Of a stretch of 64,000 nt of DNA, positions 59,319-64,000 are shown piece by piece (the stretch's first letter is position 1; each line of letters opens with the position of its first letter). The position numbers were made by a program, and so were the translations under genes. The notes below the pieces were generated by a model, which did not search any database, was not told the origin of the DNA, and saw only the letters and a program-made list of their open reading frames with translations. This stretch comes from Alphaproteobacteria bacterium (GTDB lineage Bacteria > Pseudomonadota > Alphaproteobacteria > UBA8366 > GCA-2717185), in NCBI GenBank assembly GCA_012103325.1, contig WLWY01000006.1, positions 1 through 64,000 of the forward strand, in the 5' to 3' direction.

Positions 59319-60926
59319 TCAATCGAACAGGTTGGCCAGACGGCTTTTCATCTGGTCGGCCACATAGAGCGCCAGCGCCTGAATGGTGCTGGTCGGATTG
59401 ACGCCGGCGCTGGTGACGAAAATGCTGCCATCGACGATGAACAGATTCTTCACGTCGTGGCTGCGGCCCCATTCGTTGACGACGGAGCGTTCCGGATCGC
59501 TGCCCATCCGCGCCGTACCCATCAGGTGCCAGCCGCCCCAGGGGATCGGCGCTTCGCTGAGAATATCCACCGCGCCGGCGGCGGTGAGGATTTCGCTCGC
59601 GCGGGCAACGGCGTGGTCCATCATCTTGCGGCTGTTATCGCTCAGCGTGTAGCTGATCTTCGGCGCGGGAATACCGTTGCCATCCATGAGATCGGGATCG
59701 AGCGTGACGCGGTTATGTTCCTCCGGCAGATCCTCGCACACGGCGACCATACCGGCCATGCAGTTGTACAGGCGGCGGAAAGCCGTGTGATGGTCCGCGC
59801 CCCACGGGATCCTGCCGTTGCGGAACCCGGACAGCGCCGTGCGTACCGGTGCGTGGCCGCGCTGAATTTCCATCGTATAGCCGCGCACGTAACCGCGGTC
59901 CGCATCGGTCTCATAGAATTGCTGGCTGCGGATCGCCTTGTGCGGCCCGGCATAGCCGTCCGTCTCCTCCTCGAACACGCCCATGATCGAGGTGTAGGGA
60001 TGGAACATCAGGTTCTTGCCGACAAGGCCGCTGCTGTTTGCCAGCCCGTCGGGAAATTGCTCGGACTTGGAATTCAGCAACAGGCGCGGTGTGCCGATGC
60101 CGTTGCAGGCCATCACGACGACATGCGCCTTCACCTCCTGCTCGTCGCCATTTCCGTCGTAATAAATCGCGCCCGTCGCCATGCCGTCTTCGCCGACAGT
60201 GATCTCGCGCACCCGGCAGCGCGTGCGAAGCTCCACCCCGGCGCGCAGCGCATGCGGCCAGTAGGTCACGTCGGCGCTGCCCTTGGCCCCCTGCGCGCAG
60301 CCGCTGCCACAGGCACCAAGATTGATACACTTCGCGCGGCCGTCGTAATCCTCGGTAATGATGGCAGTGTCGGACGGCCACCAATGCCAGTCGAGTTTGT
60401 TGAACCCCTTGGCCAGGATCTGCCCCGACTTGCCAAGCGGCAGCGGTGGCAACCGATGTGCGTTATCGCGCGGATAGGCCGGATCGCCGGCGAGCCCCGC
60501 CACGCCGGTCATGCGGTCGTTCTCGCCGTAATAGGGCGCCAGATCGTCGTAATCGATGGGCCAGTCGTCGGCGACACCGTCGAGGCTCTTGACCCGAAAA
60601 TCCGAAGGGTGAAAGCGCGGATAGTGCCCGGCATACAGAACCGTACCGCCACCGACCCCGTTGAAGTTCGCCACCTTGATCGGCGAGTCGTCTTCGTTGA
60701 TCGGATAGTCTGACGGCAGGTTGCGCTGATTGGGGCTGATCGACATGTCGCCCTGCGCGCGCGCTTCCCAGTCGCGTCCGGTGCTCGGATATTCCAGCGG
60801 GTTCATCAGCCCGCCCTGTTCCAGGCAGACGATATGCATCCTGGTATCCGCCAAACTCCACGCCATCGCCGCACCGGACGCACCGGCGCCGATAATCAGG
60901 ACATCGACAATGGGATCTTCGGGCAT
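59319..60926 (-). CDS. GMC-family oxidoreductase
   Basis: 535 aa from ATG 60926 (AAGGA six bases upstream; ATG 60941 has none). FAD-binding motif VDVLIIGAGASGAAMAWSLA at the N terminus. Then the GMC block NGVGGGTVLYAGHYPRFHPS, the Cys-rich AKCINLGACGSGCAQGAKGS typical of sorbitol/gluconate dehydrogenase flavoproteins, and the C-terminal catalytic stretch PIPWGGWHLMGTARMGSDPE followed by VVNEWGRSHDVKNLFIVDGS. His in GGWHLMG is the expected base. No signal peptide; oxidises an alcohol or sugar acid. Confidence 0.92.
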   Translation of the reverse strand: MPEDPIVDVLIIGAGASGAAMAWSLADTRMHIVCLEQGGLMNPLEYPSTGRDWEARAQGDMSISPNQRNLPSDYPINEDDSPIKVANFNGVGGGTVLYAGHYPRFHPSDFRVKSLDGVADDWPIDYDDLAPYYGENDRMTGVAGLAGDPAYPRDNAHRLPPLPLGKSGQILAKGFNKLDWHWWPSDTAIITEDYDGRAKCINLGACGSGCAQGAKGSADVTYWPHALRAGVELRTRCRVREITVGEDGMATGAIYYDGNGDEQEVKAHVVVMACNGIGTPRLLLNSKSEQFPDGLANSSGLVGKNLMFHPYTSIMGVFEEETDGYAGPHKAIRSQQFYETDADRGYVRGYTMEIQRGHAPVRTALSGFRNGRIPWGADHHTAFRRLYNCMAGMVAVCEDLPEEHNRVTLDPDLMDGNGIPAPKISYTLSDNSRKMMDHAVARASEILTAAGAVDILSEAPIPWGGWHLMGTARMGSDPERSVVNEWGRSHDVKNLFIVDGSIFVTSAGVNPTSTIQALALYVADQMKSRLANLFD

Positions 60927-61000
60927 CGGATTCCTTCTCATGGCAAGGGTACTGCTCTAACGTAGACGCCCCGGCAAGAGCGTGCCAAGAGCGGAAGTTA

Positions 61001-61261
61001 TACCAAGGAGCGTTGATAGTGACCCATAGAGATCGCGTATGCGGTCCGTCGGGTAGGAGGGACGGCGCGGGCGATGCGGGGCATCGTCAAGCCGTTCCGA
61101 CGCCCTCCGACGGGCCGCATACGCGACCCGAAGGGCGGGTTATCAAGGCTTTCGGACAGCGTCGCGCCCGGCTTCCGATGCCCCGCATCGCTGCGCCGTC
61201 CGCTTCTTGCCAAAAACCTTGATAACCCGTCTCTATGAGTCACTATCAACGCTCCTTGGTA
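61001..61261. mobile_element. MITE-like element with 33-bp terminal inverted repeats
   Basis: Ends TACCAAGGAGCGTTGATAGT at 61001 and its inverse at 61261. The inverted repeat runs about 32 bases on each side with a single mismatch (61024 region). TTA flanks both ends (60998-61000 and 61262-61264) as a possible three-base target duplication. Internally there are two further large palindromes: CGCGTATGCGG against CCGCATACGCG, and CGGGTTATCAAGG against CCTTGATAACCCG. Too short to code for a transposase. It fills most of the 390-base gap between the GMC gene and the reductase gene. Confidence 0.8.
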
Positions 61262-61316
61262 TTAAATCAGGAAATAGCGTAGCGCATCGTTAGACATCAC
61301 CCTGGGAGTGAAACCG

Positions 61317-62960
61317 ATGGCCGACGGTTGGACAGACAGCGACTCGCCATTTCATTCCGGCGAACAGGACGTTCAAGAGCGCATGGGCGTTAGAGATATC
61401 GAAGATTGGGCCCGCAAGGTGGTCCGCCCCTTCATGCCCAATGACCATCGAGATTTTCACACGGCCCTACCGTTCCTCGTCGCCGCAGCACGGGACGGCC
61501 AAGGCCGCCCCTGGGTGACATTGCTTACGGGACCCGAAGGTTTCATTACGTCGCCGAATCCCGAAACTCTTCTGATGGAGGCAGCCCTTCCCGAGGGCGA
61601 TGCCCTCGAAAGCGCACTCTCATCGGGGAGCCATCTCGGGCTTCTGGGGATCGAGCTCGCCAGCCGCCGCCGCAACCGCGTCAATGGCCGGGTTCGCGGA
61701 GACGACACCGGCAACCTCGTTTTCTCCGTCGATCAGGCTTTTGGAAACTGTCCGCAATATATTCGCGAGCGCGAATGGCGGCGCGTCAGCGACGCGGCAG
61801 CCGGAACCCCAACCCGGAGCAACGCTCTGACAACGTCGCAGCGCGACTGGATCGCGGCGGCCGATACATTCTTCATTTCCAGCGGCCATCAGGGCGAGGG
61901 AGAAAGCCCGACTTACGGCATGGACGCGTCACACCGCGGTGGCGAGCCCGGCTTTGTGGAAGTGTCGAGCGAGACGCGCCTGCGGTTTCCGGACTTCGCC
62001 GGCAACAACCACTTCAATACCATCGGTAATCTCGTTGTCGATCCCAGGGCCGGTTTTCTGTTCGTGGATTTCGTGACGGGAAGCCTCCTGCAAATAACCG
62101 GGCGGGTGACGATCGACTGGGATTCCGACACCGTCAAAGCGATCCCGAGCGCGCGGCGTCTGGTGACATTCGATATCGAGGAGATCGTCGAACTGCCATC
62201 GGCGGTGGCTTTGCGTTGGGATGCGACCGCCGACTCCGTTCGCTCCCTCAGATTGATCGAGAAAAACCGGGAGAGCGAGGACATTACGTCATTTGTCTTC
62301 GAAGCCCGGGATGGCGGTCCCCTGCCTCTCTACGAAGCGGGCCAATATCTGCCGATCGAGCTGGACATACCAAGCGGCGCGATCAGCCGCACCTATTCGC
62401 TCTCCGGTCCGCCAAGCACGGAACGCTATCGCATTTCCGTAAAGCGTGAGCCCATGGGAGCAGCGTCACGCCACCTTCACGACCATGTCGAGGTTGGCGC
62501 CTTCGTCGATGCCCGCAAGCCTGCCGGGGACCTCATACTGCCATGCGATAAATGTCCCGTCGTGCTGGTGAGCGCCGGTGTCGGAATAACGCCGATGGCG
62601 GCAATGCTTCACACTCTCGCCGTCGAAGAGGGCGAACGTCCGGTCTGGTTCGTACACGGTGCCAGAAACAGTCGCCAGCACGCTTTGGCAAACGAGATGC
62701 GGCAACTTGCTGCGGTCAGGCAGGGAGTCAGTCTGCATATCGCGTACAGCCGGCCGCTTGCCGAAGACAAGCGCGGTGTTGAATACGACAGCGAGGGGCG
62801 GGTCGATGGCGATTTGATCCGGTCCTTCATGGCCATGCCGGAAGCGCACTACCTGCTATGCGGTCCGACGGCGTTTATGGCCGACATTCAAGGCACGCTG
62901 GAGGATCACGATATTCCATCGGAGCGCATCCATACGGAGTCGTTCGGACCGACTGGTTGA
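61317..62960 (+). CDS. PNPOx-like flavin-binding domain fused to FNR-type reductase
   Basis: 547 aa from ATG 61317 (GGGAG ten bases upstream). Residues about 20-280 form a split-barrel pyridoxamine-phosphate-oxidase-like domain (HTALPFLVAAARDGQGRPWV, FGNCPQYIREREWR, GNNHFNTIGNLVVDPRAGFL). Residues about 300-545 form a ferredoxin-NADP+ reductase module: EAGQYLPIELDIP, SRTYSLSGPP (flavin RxYS), VVLVSAGVGITPMAAMLHTL (NAD(P)) and YLLCGPTAFMADIQ. Many homologues add a C-terminal 2Fe-2S ferredoxin domain; this one ends right after HTESFGPTG. Probably a soluble NAD(P)H-dependent oxidoreductase of unknown substrate. Confidence 0.9.
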   Translation: MADGWTDSDSPFHSGEQDVQERMGVRDIEDWARKVVRPFMPNDHRDFHTALPFLVAAARDGQGRPWVTLLTGPEGFITSPNPETLLMEAALPEGDALESALSSGSHLGLLGIELASRRRNRVNGRVRGDDTGNLVFSVDQAFGNCPQYIREREWRRVSDAAAGTPTRSNALTTSQRDWIAAADTFFISSGHQGEGESPTYGMDASHRGGEPGFVEVSSETRLRFPDFAGNNHFNTIGNLVVDPRAGFLFVDFVTGSLLQITGRVTIDWDSDTVKAIPSARRLVTFDIEEIVELPSAVALRWDATADSVRSLRLIEKNRESEDITSFVFEARDGGPLPLYEAGQYLPIELDIPSGAISRTYSLSGPPSTERYRISVKREPMGAASRHLHDHVEVGAFVDARKPAGDLILPCDKCPVVLVSAGVGITPMAAMLHTLAVEEGERPVWFVHGARNSRQHALANEMRQLAAVRQGVSLHIAYSRPLAEDKRGVEYDSEGRVDGDLIRSFMAMPEAHYLLCGPTAFMADIQGTLEDHDIPSERIHTESFGPTG

Positions 62961-63137
62961 GCGCGCGAGACCGGTCAAACAATTGCTCTGGAATATCTCA
63001 TCGGAAGACGTGCTCGATAAGCCTCGATTTAATACAGCCGTTTCGACGGGGGAGTGTCCATTCAGGGAGAATCGTCTAGGCTAACTTCGCGACGACATAA
63101 CGCCGAAAAACGAGTGCTGAGTGATCGAGGGACAGTG

Positions 63138-64000
63138 ATGCGAATACAACGAACGTTTCTACTTCTGGCTTTTCTACTTCTCGCAGCCTGCGGCTCGATT
63201 CCTCAACAAGAGCTTGCCGCCTATACCGATGCGGTTACGGCGGCCCGCACTTCGGGCGAGCAAATGACTCAGGACTGGATCGCCGCGCGCGCAGAACTGA
63301 CCCGTCGGGAAGTAGCGAAGAAACCTCCCCCCAAAACCCCAGCGCCAACCTTTGCCATTCCCATCCGCTGGACGCCGCCGGTCAGCGATACGACCCCACC
63401 GACGGCAGCGCAGGTCCGTCTGATGGCGTGGCAAGTAATCGCGGATTACACGGCCATCTTGGCGGCGCTGAACGCGGGCAAAAGCATCGACACGGTGAAG
63501 GAATCAACGGGAAATCTCATAAACCTTGTCGAAAAAGCCGCAAGCGCCGCAGGAAGCGCCATTCCCGGTGCCAGCGCCATCGTGCCGCTCTTCAAGGAAC
63601 TGGCCGGGCAGTTGGAGCAAGCCCGGCTTAACGGGGAGTTCAAGAAAGCGATCAACAAAGGCACGCCGATACTGCGCAAGATACTCACGGTCTTTCGCAA
63701 AGACGCGGCCAGTCATTACCAACTGCGCGCCGCCCTCGCAAACGAAGACTATGTGAGGGTCGAAAGGGAAGCCGGCAAATCGAAAGCCGAGCAAAAGAAA
63801 ATGCGGCTCCAGCAGTTACGGATCAAAGCCGAAATGGATGAATTCCGGAACAGTTTGAACGCCTATTACACGCTTCTGGACCAGACCGGCCAAAGTATCG
63901 ATGCCTTGATTAAGGCGACGAACAAGCCAATCGACTTCAAGAGCGAGGCGGTTCGTATTCTCGATACCGCCAACACGCTGAAGACGCACTGGGTCGCATA
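63138..64000 (+). CDS. Lipoprotein, helical (3' end at or just beyond the window edge)
   Basis: At least 287 codons from ATG 63138; the frame stays open to the end, where the last two bases are TA, so a stop may fall at 63999-64001. Lipoprotein signal RIQRTFLLLAFLLLAACGS with lipobox LAAC and Cys18 as lipidation site. The mature part has a Pro-rich linker (KKPPPKTPAPTF) and then long helices (NLINLVEKAASAAGSAIPGA, KSKAEQKKMRLQQLRIKAEM). Probably anchored in the outer membrane facing the periplasm. Not recognised further. Confidence 0.8.
   Translation, partial: MRIQRTFLLLAFLLLAACGSIPQQELAAYTDAVTAARTSGEQMTQDWIAARAELTRREVAKKPPPKTPAPTFAIPIRWTPPVSDTTPPTAAQVRLMAWQVIADYTAILAALNAGKSIDTVKESTGNLINLVEKAASAAGSAIPGASAIVPLFKELAGQLEQARLNGEFKKAINKGTPILRKILTVFRKDAASHYQLRAALANEDYVRVEREAGKSKAEQKKMRLQQLRIKAEMDEFRNSLNAYYTLLDQTGQSIDALIKATNKPIDFKSEAVRILDTANTLKTHWVA

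Overview
The window looks like the chromosome of a free-living, metabolically versatile alphaproteobacterium (Rhodospirillales- or Rhizobiales-like). The basis is high GC coding sequence, a PhaR-type polyhydroxyalkanoate regulator at the left edge, a TRAP transporter, a heterotetrameric sarcosine oxidase locus, LLM flavin enzymes, CaiB-type CoA transferases and many short GC-rich intergenic repeats. This assignment rests on gene content only. I saw no rRNA, tRNA or CRISPR array.

Layout. 0-6 kb: the end of phaR, a PAS/GGDEF/EAL c-di-GMP protein, a small hypothetical gene, and a minus-strand operon (flippase-like membrane protein, methyltransferase-GT2 fusion, second methyltransferase) that looks like polyprenol-phosphate glycolipid assembly. 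6-18 kb: hydantoinase/oxoprolinase genes hyuB/hyuA facing a plus-strand run of TRAP dctPQM, a CaiB/BaiF CoA transferase, a biotin-dependent carboxyltransferase and a domain-permuted NDP-forming acyl-CoA synthetase. Together these read as a module for uptake, CoA activation and carboxylation of an unknown organic acid. 18-21 kb: a large repetitive secreted protein with a PEP-CTERM sorting signal behind a sigma-54-like promoter. 21-27.5 kb: MlrC-like metallopeptidase, gamma-glutamyltransferase, CinA amidohydrolase, a membrane-anchored hypothetical and a GT4 glycosyltransferase. 27.7-33.2 kb: soxBDAG, with mobile-repeat insertions between soxB, soxD and soxA.

33.3-36.4 kb is an AT-rich island of three poorly known genes, including a candidate HEPN-fold protein. 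36.4-50.2 kb holds an HU-like protein, a DapA-like aldolase/epimerase/MFS group, an N-acyl-D-amino-acid deacylase, a GAF-GGDEF diguanylate cyclase lying between an intact LLM oxidoreductase and the 3' remnant of a paralogue, nadE, a flavoprotein, a coiled-coil membrane protein and another LLM enzyme. 50.2-52.3 kb is repeat-rich and carries an IS5-type insertion sequence. 52.3-57.2 kb: a molybdopterin oxidoreductase, a two-gene operon (Cys-motif protein plus a strikingly Met-rich protein), a CopD-like membrane protein, a GFA-family zinc protein and a degenerate SNase-fold protein. 57.2-58.6 kb is a second AT-rich stretch. 58.8-64 kb: a GMC oxidoreductase with its small subunit, a 261-bp MITE-like element, a PNPOx-FNR fusion reductase and a lipoprotein running off the end.

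The least explained items are the HEPN-like island, the Met-rich/Cys-motif gene pair, the sigma-54-like PEP-CTERM locus, the acyl-CoA synthetase with no ordinary start codon, and the inverted-repeat elements at 48.7-49.0 kb and 61.0-61.3 kb.
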